37,548 nt of DNA from Euryarchaeota archaeon RBG_19FT_COMBO_56_21. Lineage in GTDB: Archaea > Thermoplasmatota > Thermoplasmata > UBA10834. Location of the stretch: the NCBI GenBank assembly GCA_001800815.1, contig MGWC01000062.1, positions 1-37,548 on the forward strand, written 5' to 3'. The notes under the pieces were generated by a model that did not search any database, had not been told where the DNA came from, and saw only the letters and a program-made list of their open reading frames with translations. Each line of letters begins with the position of its first letter. The first letter of the stretch is position 1. Made by a program: the position numbers and the translations under genes. This document shows positions 1 to 8,192 of the stretch, piece by piece.

Positions 1-2
1 GT

Positions 3-452
3 GGTCGCGAGATCGCAATGGACGCGAATGTGTGCCAGTATTGTGGGCATGACTACAGGATGCAGGCGGCGCCTGCAGCGCCCGCCGAGAAGAGCGTATT
101 GTCCCTCATCGGAGGGATTCTGATACTCATCGCGGGCATAATGGGGCTCGCCTTGGGAGGTATCTTCCTGATAGCAGCCGACAACGTCGACACTCTCACA
201 GACTGGGGAGTGGACGTTGCTGGAATCGGCGACACGCTATCGGACATATTGACCGTCTGCGGCATCATAGTGATCGTCCTCGCTCTGATTGTCGTAGTTG
301 GCGGGTTCTTCGGCGTGCAGCGCAAGCACTGGGGCCTCGCAATACTCGGCGGAGTCCTCGGCCTGTTCCTTCTCGGACCGTACATGCTCGCAACCATATT
401 CTCCTTGATCGGTCTGATCTTGGTTGCCGTGTCAAAGAAGGATTTCAGCTGA
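3..452 (+). CDS. Zinc-ribbon membrane protein, 5' truncated by window edge
   Basis: The reading frame is open to the left edge, so the true start lies outside the window; the ATG at 18 is internal. Residues before it (GREIA) match the tandem paralogue at 619-1065, which has CxxCGRQIA there, so the first zinc knuckle is lost off the edge. The second knuckle (CQYC, then GHDYR) is present. About three hydrophobic segments follow, and the tail SLIGLILVAVSK matches the paralogue. The predicted architecture is a cytoplasmic zinc ribbon plus a small membrane domain. No enzymatic function can be assigned. A GC-rich hairpin and T-rich tract follow the stop codon. Confidence 0.8.
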   Translation, partial: GREIAMDANVCQYCGHDYRMQAAPAAPAEKSVLSLIGGILILIAGIMGLALGGIFLIAADNVDTLTDWGVDVAGIGDTLSDILTVCGIIVIVLALIVVVGGFFGVQRKHWGLAILGGVLGLFLLGPYMLATIFSLIGLILVAVSKKDFS

Positions 453-470
453 GCAAGCACACACGACGGA

Positions 471-520
471 CGCGGCCGCGTAGCCGCGACCAAAACACTT
501 TATCCTTTTCACATTTTTGG
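471..520 (+). terminator. Hairpin plus T-rich tract after the first zinc-ribbon gene
   Basis: CGCGGC (471-476) pairs with GCCGCG (483-488) across a six-base loop. It lies 18 bases after the stop and is followed by a T-rich stretch (about 499-520). The T-rich stretch also contains CTTTATCC, which could be the TATA element of the next gene. Confidence 0.45.
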
Positions 521-564
521 GGCTGCCAGAGGCAATGTTATTCTAGCTCATACTCGGATACACC

Positions 565-601
565 GTGGGGAGACCCGAGAGGCTCGGTGGCGGGTCCCCA
601 C
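565..601 (+). promoter_or_regulatory. Structured 5' leader of the second zinc-ribbon gene
   Basis: GTGGGGA (565-571) pairs with TCCCCAC (595-601), enclosing a second hairpin CCGAG/CTCGG (575-579 with 583-587). The SD-like AGGGGG (604-609) begins three bases after the outer stem, and the ATG is at 619. The fold could influence ribosome access. Alternatively it is only a stable leader or a terminator of upstream transcription. No known riboswitch class is recognised. Confidence 0.35.
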
Positions 602-618
602 ACAGGGGGTTCATAGTA

Positions 619-1065
619 ATGCAAGCTTCAGGTGGACAGGGAACAAGGAATTGCGTTTCGTGCGGGAGGCAAATCGCGTTTGATGCGAATGTGTGCCCAT
701 TCTGCGGCCACGACTACCGCATGCAGATGATGGCCCCGGTGCCTCAGAAGAAGGACTCCGGGATGCCTGTGGCCGGTGGAGTGCTCATCATCATCGCCAG
801 CCTCGGCTATTTCTTGGTCGGCGGGCTGATGGCAGCGAGCGGATCGGTGGTCTTCGGCCTCAGCCTGGGCGCGAGCGGAGTTGTCGTCGCGTGCGGCGTC
901 CTCCTGCTGTTGCTCGGAGTCATGTCTCTGTTGGGCGGCATCTTCGCGATTCAGAAGCGGCACTTCGGCATTGCGATCATAGGTGGTCTGTTCGTCATCC
1001 CGTCGATACTCGGGCTGATCGGTCTAATACTGGTCGCGATCTCCAAGGACTCCTTCGAAAGCTGA
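619..1065 (+). CDS. Zinc-ribbon membrane protein (148 aa)
   Basis: This is a tandem paralogue of the truncated gene at the left edge. An N-terminal zinc ribbon (CVSC, then CPFC, each followed by G and joined by a short loop) is followed by HDYRMQ, a linker, and three or so hydrophobic helices. The end, GLIGLILVAISK, is shared with the neighbour. An in-frame GTG at 565 lies inside a stable leader hairpin; the ATG at 619 has AGGGGG nine bases upstream and begins just before the zinc ribbon, so I choose 619. Proteins of this design are common in archaea and mostly uncharacterised. A protein-interaction role for the ribbon at the membrane is inference. Confidence 0.8.
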   Translation: MQASGGQGTRNCVSCGRQIAFDANVCPFCGHDYRMQMMAPVPQKKDSGMPVAGGVLIIIASLGYFLVGGLMAASGSVVFGLSLGASGVVVACGVLLLLLGVMSLLGGIFAIQKRHFGIAIIGGLFVIPSILGLIGLILVAISKDSFES

Positions 1066-1084
1066 TTCCACGATAGATGAGGGA

Positions 1085-2008
1085 TTAGATCTTCTTCATC
1101 ATGCCCAGCTCGGGCTCGTAGATCTCTCCCTTGTCCAAGAGGCTGCTGACGATCTCCTCGAGCCGGACCTTGTCGATCTTCTTGGCCTTGGCAGCGTCCA
1201 CGACGGCGTCCCACTTGGCGCCCTTGCCGGTCTTGTCCAAGGATTCGATTATCTTGAGCACGGAGTCCTCCTCGTCTGTGCCGACCTCGACCTCGTGGAG
1301 TTCCTCGTCGGCCGCTTCGGTCTCCGCCTTGGGCGGCCCTTTGGACGCCTTCGGAGGGACTGCTCGAACAGGTCTCGCCTTCTGAGCTCCTTCCGGCAGG
1401 ATGGACCTGAGGGCGTCCCTGACGGAGTTACGGAACCGTCCGAGGTCGATGTCCTTGTAGTACTCGATGGCCCGCACGACTCCATCCGCCAGGTTCTCCG
1501 GATGTCCGAGCTTGACGAGCTCGCCCATGCTCGGCTGCGCCATCTTCAGGCCGTCTTCGACGGCGTTGATTCTCAGCAAGGTGCTCCTCGCAGCCTCCAC
1601 CACCCAGTAATCTCTGGCCTTAGCATCCACTTCGCGGATCTGCTCCGGCCGGATGCTCAGGTACTTCACGCCCTCCTCGGGACTGTAGGCCCTGCTCTTC
1701 CCGACGACCGCCGCAAACGCGGGCGGAGACATCTTCGAGAGCGCCATGGCGGCGGCGGGCTGGTACTCTCCAGCCGAGACGTAGTACGTTCCCGTGGGAT
1801 CGGTTATGCGTGCTCTGAACCGCTGCTTTCCCCGTTCCCCGACGTCCTCGATGTCCGTCACAACGCCCACGACGAACAGCCTGTTGACCTTGGCCCCCAG
1901 GGGCGTGACGATGTACGACACCGGCTTTTCGCCTTCTCCGCTGTGCTCGAGCACTGAGGAGTTGTACTCCTCCGCGAAGACGCGCCATGCGACCTCGCGC
2001 GTATTCAT
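1085..2008 (-). CDS. RPA-associated OB-fold protein, COG3390 family (307 aa)
   Basis: This is the partner of archaeal replication protein A. Residues about 25-130 form an OB-fold-like region (VSYIVTPLGAKVNRLFVVGVV at its start). A helical middle, an acidic and proline-rich linker (about 215-250) and a C-terminal winged-helix-like segment (about 250-307) follow, as in haloarchaeal RPA-associated proteins. Its ATG overlaps the stop of the RPA gene as ATGA (2005-2008), so the two are probably translationally coupled and made in fixed ratio. It is expected to act with RPA on single-stranded DNA in replication and repair. The family call rests on residue patterns and on this very characteristic gene pair. 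Confidence 0.85.
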   Translation of the reverse strand: MNTREVAWRVFAEEYNSSVLEHSGEGEKPVSYIVTPLGAKVNRLFVVGVVTDIEDVGERGKQRFRARITDPTGTYYVSAGEYQPAAAMALSKMSPPAFAAVVGKSRAYSPEEGVKYLSIRPEQIREVDAKARDYWVVEAARSTLLRINAVEDGLKMAQPSMGELVKLGHPENLADGVVRAIEYYKDIDLGRFRNSVRDALRSILPEGAQKARPVRAVPPKASKGPPKAETEAADEELHEVEVGTDEEDSVLKIIESLDKTGKGAKWDAVVDAAKAKKIDKVRLEEIVSSLLDKGEIYEPELGMMKKI

Positions 2009-3324
2009 TCGGACCCCTCCAGCTCGACCAGCAGTTTCTCGGCCTCTTCGCGCGCGTCCTGGGTCGCCAGGTCCGCCTCCTTCGCGATCATGCTGAGGCC
2101 GTACTGGTCCGCGGTGACGGATCCCGAGACGGTCACTATCTTGAGCGTGAGCCGCTCATCCATCATGTCCCTGACGATGTCGAAGTTCATCTTCTCCTTC
2201 GCCTTCTGCATCGACTCGTCGAGCGTGGTATCGAGCAGCTTCTCGGTCAGCGAGCGGTTCATGACGACGCTCACCGCGCCGCTCCCGTCATCCAGGATCG
2301 CCTTGATCCTGAGGTCCGGGGTGCCGTCGACGCGCCCATGGAGCTTGCACATGCCCTTCTGGAGCGCCCTGTTGCACTCGGGGCAGCGCATGATCAGACC
2401 GGAGCCCTCCCTGACCTCGAGGAGCACGCCCTTCAGCGAGACATCCGAGGCTCCCCCTCTGGAGGCGACCTCCGAGATCATCTTGAGCCCCGTCTTCTGG
2501 AGCTCCTCAACGCTCGGGAACTTCTCCTTGACCTTGGTGACCTCTGCGCGGTCGTCGAAGCTCAGCTGCGGGATGCCCTTCCAGCCCTTGACCGTGGCCC
2601 TGGATATCCTGACGACCTCCCCCTGTTTCAGCTTGAAGTCAGACCATGATGTGAACTGGATCTTGCCGGTCTGGTCGGCGACGACCCCGGAAAAGATCTT
2701 CTTCGCCTCTCCCTGGACGGTCACCTCGCGCGGCTCGATGGCGAGGATGCGCCCCTTGACCTCGACATACCCCATGGCCTCCTTGAGCTGACCGATGTCG
2801 GCGACCCTCGGTGGACCCTGGGCAATCTGGATGTCTCCGATCGTGCTCGGGTCCTCCTTCTTGATGGAGACCCTGTTCCCGAAGTTGACCTGGACCCTTC
2901 CCTGGTACTCGCGCGTGTACGCCCCACGGACGGAGATCACCTCGCCCTTGCTGAGCTCGACCCCCTCGGTGTCCCATACGGTGTACGGCAGGGTCGTGGA
3001 GTCGTCACCTATGAATCCGAAGATGATCCGCTTCTTCTCCCCTTTCGCGGTTATCTCCTTGTCGTTCGCGGAAAGCACCTTGGCCACGAAATCCACTACG
3101 GGCTCGTTCGGCCTCAGCTCCGCGAGCTTCCTCTGAAAACCCGCCTGGAACGACGATGCGTCCCCGCCGTACTTCTTGACGATGGTCCTCTTGGCCATCG
3201 GCAGGCTGAGGCGGTAGACCTCGACGTACTTCGTGAGTTCGTTCGCTATCTCATCCACTGACAACTTGTCCCCGAGCGCCCGTGCAATCTCTTCCACGTG
3301 GGGCGCTAGCTGATCTGGTTCCAT
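2005..3324 (-). CDS. rpa: Replication protein A (single-stranded DNA-binding protein, 439 aa)
   Basis: Archaeal RPA large subunit (COG1599 type), which coats single-stranded DNA during replication, recombination and repair. An N-terminal helical region (1-65) is followed by about three OB folds: roughly 70-165, 180-280 and 290-390. The third contains a zinc-binding knuckle, C314 and C317 with C326 and H329, followed by LDDGSGAVSVVMNR, typical of RPA zinc OB folds. The ATG is preceded at close spacing by GGGGGAG. A TATA-like CTTTATATC lies at 3391-3399 on the same strand, giving a leader of about 45 bases. The gene for its partner follows with a 4-base overlap. Confidence 0.9.
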   Translation of the reverse strand: MEPDQLAPHVEEIARALGDKLSVDEIANELTKYVEVYRLSLPMAKRTIVKKYGGDASSFQAGFQRKLAELRPNEPVVDFVAKVLSANDKEITAKGEKKRIIFGFIGDDSTTLPYTVWDTEGVELSKGEVISVRGAYTREYQGRVQVNFGNRVSIKKEDPSTIGDIQIAQGPPRVADIGQLKEAMGYVEVKGRILAIEPREVTVQGEAKKIFSGVVADQTGKIQFTSWSDFKLKQGEVVRISRATVKGWKGIPQLSFDDRAEVTKVKEKFPSVEELQKTGLKMISEVASRGGASDVSLKGVLLEVREGSGLIMRCPECNRALQKGMCKLHGRVDGTPDLRIKAILDDGSGAVSVVMNRSLTEKLLDTTLDESMQKAKEKMNFDIVRDMMDERLTLKIVTVSGSVTADQYGLSMIAKEADLATQDAREEAEKLLVELEGSE

Positions 3325-3390
3325 AAGCTCCCCCTTCTGTCTAGCAGCCGCGTTTTTGTCTGTGCTGCTATTTGGTCAACTCGAGGGCCG

Positions 3391-3399
3391 GATATAAAG
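3391..3399 (-). promoter_or_regulatory. TATA box for the rpa operon
   Basis: CTTTATATC on the minus strand, about 70 bases upstream of the rpa ATG. An archaeal TATA element places transcription start about 26 bases downstream, leaving a leader that includes the GGGGGAG site. Confidence 0.5.
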
Positions 3400-3430
3400 G
3401 GATGCGCTGCGGGCAGCCGAAAGTGGGCTG

Positions 3431-4201
3431 CTAGTAGCTTTTCAGCTCGGGGCCAGTCGAGAACTTCCAGAGCCGATAGACATCCCATTCCAGGAGAGAG
3501 ATGCGCTCCCGCCCTATCACGGAATCGTCGTTCCCGAAGGCCTCTCTGAGGGCGGCAATCGCCTGTTCGTGGATCTCCTCTGGCACGAGCCATTGGCTCG
3601 AGTAGGTCCTCTGCTCGAAATCGTTGATCATGTCTTCGACCCTGATCGGATGTTCGTGGGTGACGATCAGCTTGTCAACATCGGGGGCGAGGAAGTCGGG
3701 GAGCTCGCGTTCCCTGAGCCCCGGGTGTCTGATCCTGCAGCCCAGCTCCGTGCACATCTTGTCGTAGAACTCTCTTATCTCCTCCGCGGGAGAATCATCT
3801 TTCCTGAATGCGACCGAGATGTACTTGTCTGTGGTGACCCTGCAGATCTCGGTAAGCGCCATGCGCCATGACGGTACAAGATGAAGCACGTGGATGCTCA
3901 GCGTGGCCCAGAAGACGCGGTCTTGGAACGGAAGCCGAGTGATGTCTCCCCTGAGCAGCCCCGTCGTGCCTTTCTCCGCGGCCTTCCGGAGCATCCTCGG
4001 GGAGAGGTCTATCCCGACGACGTCGAACCCCAGGTCCTGAAACGGCTTTGCGAACCTGCCGGTCCCCACACCAGCGTCAAGGATGGTCTTGTCCTTCCTC
4101 AGAGCCCCTTCTAGCGCTCCAAGGATGTCTTCCATGATAGTCTCTGGATAGCCCCTGGTCTGATCGTACCTGTCCGCTACGCGGTCGAATGATAGACTCA
4201 A
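3431..4201 (-). CDS. Class I SAM-dependent methyltransferase (256 aa)
   Basis: Rossmann-fold methyltransferase of the Methyltransf_11/25 type. SAM-binding motif I is LDAGVGTGRF (about residues 41-50), the motif II acidic residue is in VVGIDLSPRML, and LLRGDITRLPFQD matches motif III. The N-terminus (FDRVADRYDQTRGYP) is typical of small-molecule methyltransferases of the UbiE/ArsM-like group. The C-terminal third is not diagnostic, so the substrate is unknown. It starts with ATG, is transcribed divergently from the protease gene at 4328 and is followed by the rpa operon on the same strand about 100 bases later. Confidence 0.85.
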   Translation of the reverse strand: MSLSFDRVADRYDQTRGYPETIMEDILGALEGALRKDKTILDAGVGTGRFAKPFQDLGFDVVGIDLSPRMLRKAAEKGTTGLLRGDITRLPFQDRVFWATLSIHVLHLVPSWRMALTEICRVTTDKYISVAFRKDDSPAEEIREFYDKMCTELGCRIRHPGLRERELPDFLAPDVDKLIVTHEHPIRVEDMINDFEQRTYSSQWLVPEEIHEQAIAALREAFGNDDSVIGRERISLLEWDVYRLWKFSTGPELKSY

Positions 4202-4327
4202 TGGAGTTCCCCGTGTGCTCTGGGATGCACTCGCTCTGATAATTCAGTTGCGACCGACAGATGCTCGGGAAACCATTATGTTAGCTCGCTTGGATACGGG
4301 GTCTGGAGTCGTTGGGGGAGGTTGAGT

Positions 4328-5572
4328 TTGAGGTTCAACAGAGCTAGCCTACTAGTCTGTGTCTTTGTCGCCGCCCTTGTTGCGCTGCCTGTCAGCGCCT
4401 TGGGCGGAGGAAACAGTCACCGCAATGCCCAGAAGGATTGGACGGTCCTCATGTACTGGGACGCGGACAACAGTCTCGAGTTCTGCACGGAGTTCGCCAT
4501 GAGCACCTGGGAGGAGTCGCTGCCCAGCAATTCTGATGTGAACGTCGTTGCGCTCGTGGACATTCTATCTGAAGACGGGATCTGGATCTGGGATTTCGTT
4601 GACGGACAGCGGCACATGGTCGATGAGTGGGATGAGCTAAACACCTCGGATCCAGCGGTCCTGGAGATGTTCGTGGAGTATGCGATGGCCAAATTCCCTG
4701 CTGACAAGACCATGCTTGTGCTGCAAGACCACGGGTACGGATGGAGGGGCATATGCCAGGATGAGACCAATGGCGATGTACTCATGCCGATTGACGGTAT
4801 CGCGACAGCTTTGAAGTCAGTCAAGGCCGACACGAAGAAAGGCGTTGACCTGCTGGCGTTCGACGCATGCAACATGATGCTTCTTGAGGTCATCTACGAG
4901 CTGAAGGACGCCGTGCCGTACATCGTTGGGTCGCAGACGATGGTGCCTTTCGACGGGCTCCCATACAGGATGTTCATCTCTGATCTGGTCAAAGACCCGG
5001 GATTGTCGCCGGCCGAGCTCGCTACGAACATCGTCAACGAGTATGTGTTGTACTACAGCTCCAAGTGGGACTACGAGCACATCATGACGTATAGCCAGGA
5101 CTTCGCGACCGCTTCTGCAGTCGACACTTCCAAGCTAGACGCTTTGGGAGACGCATTCGGTCAGCTCGCCGCTGTGCTTGAGCCGATCATCCCTGAGCAC
5201 ATGAAGGAGGTCGAGGAGGCCAGAGGATATTCGCTCATTGGGACTTGGACGAACATGGCCGGCTGGGAATGGAACCCAGATGTGTTGACATTCGTCCGGG
5301 GACTGAGGGAGATATCCGGCCACCCTGAGCTGATCTCAGCGATAGATGCGTTCGAGATGGCTTACAACGAGGCTGTAATCGCCGAGGCGCACAGCAAGAA
5401 GTACCACGAGACGGCGCAGGGCCTGAGCTTCTGGTTCCCGCCCTCGTTGGCGCAGTACAACTCGATGGGCTACTACTGGGCCCGGCAGTTCGTGTACCAT
5501 GACATCGGGCTGGACCTCGTCGCGGAGACCGCGTGGTACGACTGTCTGATGGCATACTACACCTCAAAGTAG
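4328..5572 (+). CDS. Secreted clostripain-like cysteine protease, peptidase family C11 (414 aa)
   Basis: A signal peptide (MRFNRASLLVCVFVAALVAL region, cleavage near VSALG) precedes a C11 domain. The family marks are WTVLMYWDADNSLE at the domain start, the catalytic His in QDHGYGW (H135) and the catalytic Cys in FDACNM (C181). C11 enzymes usually cleave after basic residues and may be autoactivated. The start is decided by GGAGGT at 4317-4322, five bases from the TTG at 4328; the in-frame TTG at 4322 would overlap that site. No C-terminal anchor is seen, so the enzyme is probably released. A strong hairpin terminator follows. Confidence 0.85.
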   Translation: MRFNRASLLVCVFVAALVALPVSALGGGNSHRNAQKDWTVLMYWDADNSLEFCTEFAMSTWEESLPSNSDVNVVALVDILSEDGIWIWDFVDGQRHMVDEWDELNTSDPAVLEMFVEYAMAKFPADKTMLVLQDHGYGWRGICQDETNGDVLMPIDGIATALKSVKADTKKGVDLLAFDACNMMLLEVIYELKDAVPYIVGSQTMVPFDGLPYRMFISDLVKDPGLSPAELATNIVNEYVLYYSSKWDYEHIMTYSQDFATASAVDTSKLDALGDAFGQLAAVLEPIIPEHMKEVEEARGYSLIGTWTNMAGWEWNPDVLTFVRGLREISGHPELISAIDAFEMAYNEAVIAEAHSKKYHETAQGLSFWFPPSLAQYNSMGYYWARQFVYHDIGLDLVAETAWYDCLMAYYTSK

Positions 5573-5580
5573 AGTCCCAA

Positions 5581-5610
5581 ACAATGGCGTGACGATGCTC
5601 ACGCCATTGT
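5581..5610 (+). terminator. Perfect 12-bp hairpin terminator
   Basis: ACAATGGCGTGA (5581-5592) and its exact reverse complement (5599-5610) flank a 6-base loop, followed by CTTTGTTTCT. It lies 8 bases after the C11 protease stop. It is symmetric, so it could serve both strands. Confidence 0.7.
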
Positions 5611-5750
5611 CTTTGTTTCTCGATCTTGGATCCGTAACAATTCGGGTCGTGAAGGAATTGGATGGGATACTTGTTGGCTTCCTGGCACTGCATGTAGTCT
5701 GAGAATCATCATATGCCAGCAGCCGTGAAGGGCGAGATGCAAGGGGGAGC

Positions 5751-6356
5751 TCACTGCGTGAAGGTTTCTCCCTTCTCGTACTTCTCCCGGATGTGCTTCA
5801 GAAGGATCTCTCGGTCCCGTCTCAGGTGGCTCTCGTACCAGTTCTTGATGACGTCGGCGAGCGCCTCGTGATACTTTTTCTCGTCGAACTTCATCACGGG
5901 CACATCCAGCAAAATGTATTGGCTGAATATCCTCTTCCAGCCCGCGTACTTGTAGTAGTGCTCGCCCTCGCAGAACTCGAAGACGACCCTGAAGTGCGTC
6001 TGGCTGTCGACGTTGTAGTACCAGACCTTTATCGAGTCCCCGACCCTCGTCTGGGTCCTGTCCGTGAGGGAGACGTTGTCCACCCCCGCGAAGTCGAAGT
6101 CCGTCTTGAACGCCCACTGCTCAGGATAGACGGCAAAGAGCGCAAATCCTGACGACTCGGGCAGCATCGTGAAGTGCACGTTGATTTTGTTGAACCTCAG
6201 CCAGATTCGGAAGAAGTCCTCTAGGAGCGCTTTGTTGATGTTCTCCTTCTGAGTGTTCTGCTCGACGAAGTTGTCAGTGATCTGCGTGGTCTTCTTCTCG
6301 AGCTCCTCGTCGAGCTGAGAGAACCAGTCTTCTTCCTTCCCTTCAGGCTTAGCCAT
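5751..6356 (-). CDS. Uncharacterised soluble protein (201 aa)
   Basis: I do not recognise this family. The N-terminus (1-50) is charged and predicted helical, including a short coiled-coil-like segment (LDEELEKKTTQITDNF). The middle (55-150) alternates aromatic and charged residues, suggesting a beta-rich domain (FALFAVYPEQW, VWYYNVDSQTHFRVVFEF). The C-terminus (165-201) is a strongly charged helix. There is no signal peptide, membrane segment or metal-binding Cys cluster. The ATG is about 35 bases downstream of the TATA-like TTATATTCC (around 6391-6399, minus strand). It is monocistronic between a convergent protease gene and a divergent membrane gene, so context gives no function. Confidence 0.75.
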   Translation of the reverse strand: MAKPEGKEEDWFSQLDEELEKKTTQITDNFVEQNTQKENINKALLEDFFRIWLRFNKINVHFTMLPESSGFALFAVYPEQWAFKTDFDFAGVDNVSLTDRTQTRVGDSIKVWYYNVDSQTHFRVVFEFCEGEHYYKYAGWKRIFSQYILLDVPVMKFDEKKYHEALADVIKNWYESHLRRDREILLKHIREKYEKGETFTQ

Positions 6357-6525
6357 CGTACATCCCGAGTAAAGGTGATACTGTTGCGGGAATATAAGCC
6401 TTTGGTATTTATTCGTATCGCTCTTTAATTATCTGGCTCGACCGATTTTCCGCTCTCCCGCGCGGGCGCGCGTCATGGCGCTCCCTCGGAACTTAGAAGT
6501 AAGCAAATCCTGTATTCAGTAGCTG

Positions 6526-7215
6526 ATGGCCGGCTTATGGGATTCGCTCATCGATTTGCTCTCGGCTTACCAGGCCGACCCTCTCACATACCTGCTGATC
6601 TTCTTCATATTTTGCCTGGCGGCGGCCATCATCCTTCCTATCCCCGTCGAGATAATCCTAGTGATCGACCCGATGGTGCCGTACCCGTTGAAGGCCTTGG
6701 TGATGGGGCTGGGTAAGGGCTCCGGTGCGTTTGCCGTGTACTACATCGGATTCGAGATAGACCACATCGCTCACAAGATGAGAGAAGCGACGTGGATGAG
6801 GCGGCTGAAGTCAGCGGCCGATGTTGTCGTTCGGCGCAGCCCTTTCCTTTTACGAGTGGTCAATTCAAATCGTTATCGCGAGCTCAGGCGGAAGCTCATC
6901 GCTCTTGTCAGGGACCGCGGGCCGAACAAGGGGGCCATGAGTTGGGGATGGATCAGGTGGATGATGAGAGGAAGCGAGAGACTGATCCGCAAGTACGGCT
7001 ACCCAGCGATGTATGTCATCATGTCCATACCTGGCGTACCGGACACAGTCCCGCTATACATCTTCTCGATCCTCAACAAGGAGGGGACGCTTATGACAGT
7101 GCGCGGGTTCGTGCTCACGAACATCGCGGCAGGCATCACGAGGGCCGCGATTATCTGGCTGATATTCTTCGCACTCGGAATCGAGATCTTCAAAGTCCCC
7201 GAAACCGGTCTGTGA
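6526..7215 (+). CDS. VTT/DedA-like (SNARE-associated type) membrane protein (229 aa)
   Basis: Hydrophobic segments at about 20-45, 50-75, 160-185 and 195-220 flank a basic cytoplasmic loop (85-150, rich in Arg and Lys). The pattern IPIPVEIILVID with a following glycine-rich helix (MGLGKGSGAFAVYYIGF), and later YPAMYVIMSIPGVPDTVPLY, resembles the re-entrant loops of VTT-domain (DedA, YdjX, TMEM41-like) proteins, some of which act as lipid scramblases or flippases. The similarity is partial, so the family call is moderate. It starts at ATG 6526. The stop (7213-7215) directly abuts the stop of the convergent KaiC-like gene. Confidence 0.65.
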   Translation: MAGLWDSLIDLLSAYQADPLTYLLIFFIFCLAAAIILPIPVEIILVIDPMVPYPLKALVMGLGKGSGAFAVYYIGFEIDHIAHKMREATWMRRLKSAADVVVRRSPFLLRVVNSNRYRELRRKLIALVRDRGPNKGAMSWGWIRWMMRGSERLIRKYGYPAMYVIMSIPGVPDTVPLYIFSILNKEGTLMTVRGFVLTNIAAGITRAAIIWLIFFALGIEIFKVPETGL

Positions 7216-7968
7216 TCATCCGATCTTCTGTATAGTAACGACAGATAGGATCGCACCATCTATCTTCAGCTCAAGGACCTTCTGCGGGAGCTCGGTCATC
7301 CTCATCTTCTGCACATGCAGTGAGAACCGCGTCTTGTCGGAGGTCGTCTCGTTGCCGATCTCCATGATCGAGTCGAAGTCCTGAGCCATCAGGTTGAACA
7401 GCTCCTCCCTGACCCCTTTCGGGAAGGTGTGGACAGTGACAGTGTCGAACACCCTCAGGTCCCCGAACGCCCTCCTGCCCCAGCGCATCATATCGACCGC
7501 AGATTTGCCTGTGAGTGTGCTCGGAACGCTTTCGCAGACCGCCCTCATCCCCCGCAGGTTGCTGATCCTCTCGACGGCTGTTGCAAGCCCGTTCTGCAGC
7601 AGTCGCTCGTCATCGACTTTCGTGACCGTGATGATCTTCTTCTGAACCTTTGGATCGACTCCCATAATCGCAGTTTTCGAGTCCATCGAGTAGCAGTCTA
7701 GGATTACCAGCTGGTCATTGGCCAGGTACTCTAGAACGTCGACGCCTTGCAGTCCCATGCTCCTTATTAGAGTGGCAGGCGGTCTCGCGAGGCAGCAGTA
7801 GACCGCGGGGGCGCCTAACTTGAGCCCTTCAGCGATGAACTGTTGCAGGAAGTACTCGACGTGATTCGAGGGCTCCGCTCTCAGCGCGATGGTGGTGTTG
7901 GTCGGGATACCTCCTTCGATCACAAAATCAAGGCCAGGGATGCCGCTCGGCACTCGGGGGACAATCAT
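7216..7968 (-). CDS. KaiC/Rad55-like RecA-superfamily protein with degenerate ATP site (250 aa)
   Basis: The N-terminus PSGIPGLDFVIEGGIP and then FIAEGLKLGAPAVYCCLARPP are clear landmarks of the KaiC/RAD55 group (COG0467). Where the Walker A loop (GxPGSGKT) should be, residues 30-38 read RAEPSNHVE, with no glycines and no Lys. The Walker B strand is also altered (AVCESVPSTL instead of a hydrophobic-D-S pattern). The protein is therefore probably unable to hydrolyse ATP and may be a regulatory or scaffold relative. It starts at ATG 7968 and is convergent with the VTT-like gene with zero spacing. The sequence is otherwise intact, which argues against a decaying pseudogene. Confidence 0.75.
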   Translation of the reverse strand: MIVPRVPSGIPGLDFVIEGGIPTNTTIALRAEPSNHVEYFLQQFIAEGLKLGAPAVYCCLARPPATLIRSMGLQGVDVLEYLANDQLVILDCYSMDSKTAIMGVDPKVQKKIITVTKVDDERLLQNGLATAVERISNLRGMRAVCESVPSTLTGKSAVDMMRWGRRAFGDLRVFDTVTVHTFPKGVREELFNLMAQDFDSIMEIGNETTSDKTRFSLHVQKMRMTELPQKVLELKIDGAILSVVTIQKIG

Positions 7969-8149
7969 GGCAGCCCTCGGATGCTCTGGCGGGATATTAG
8001 GTGTTTGCTCTCGCTGGATTCTAGAACAATTCGAGTGGTGAAGAGCCGAAGGGGAGAGCTCCGTCAGCTATTGCCAGCTACGTAAGGCAGACAATGAAGA
8101 GTACTCTCCTCGACGCTATCGCAGTAATGGTGGCCAAGAGCAGATGCCT

Positions 8150-8167
8150 TCCGTCCTGAGGGACGGA
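8150..8167 (-). terminator. Hairpin downstream of the ferritin-like gene
   Basis: TCCGTCC and GGACGGA pair across a TGAG tetraloop, 25 bases beyond the ferritin-like stop codon. There is no T-run, so it is terminator-like only. The rest of 7969-8192 shows no gene. Confidence 0.35.
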
Positions 8168-8192
8168 CATCATGTGCAACAGAACCAGAGCA

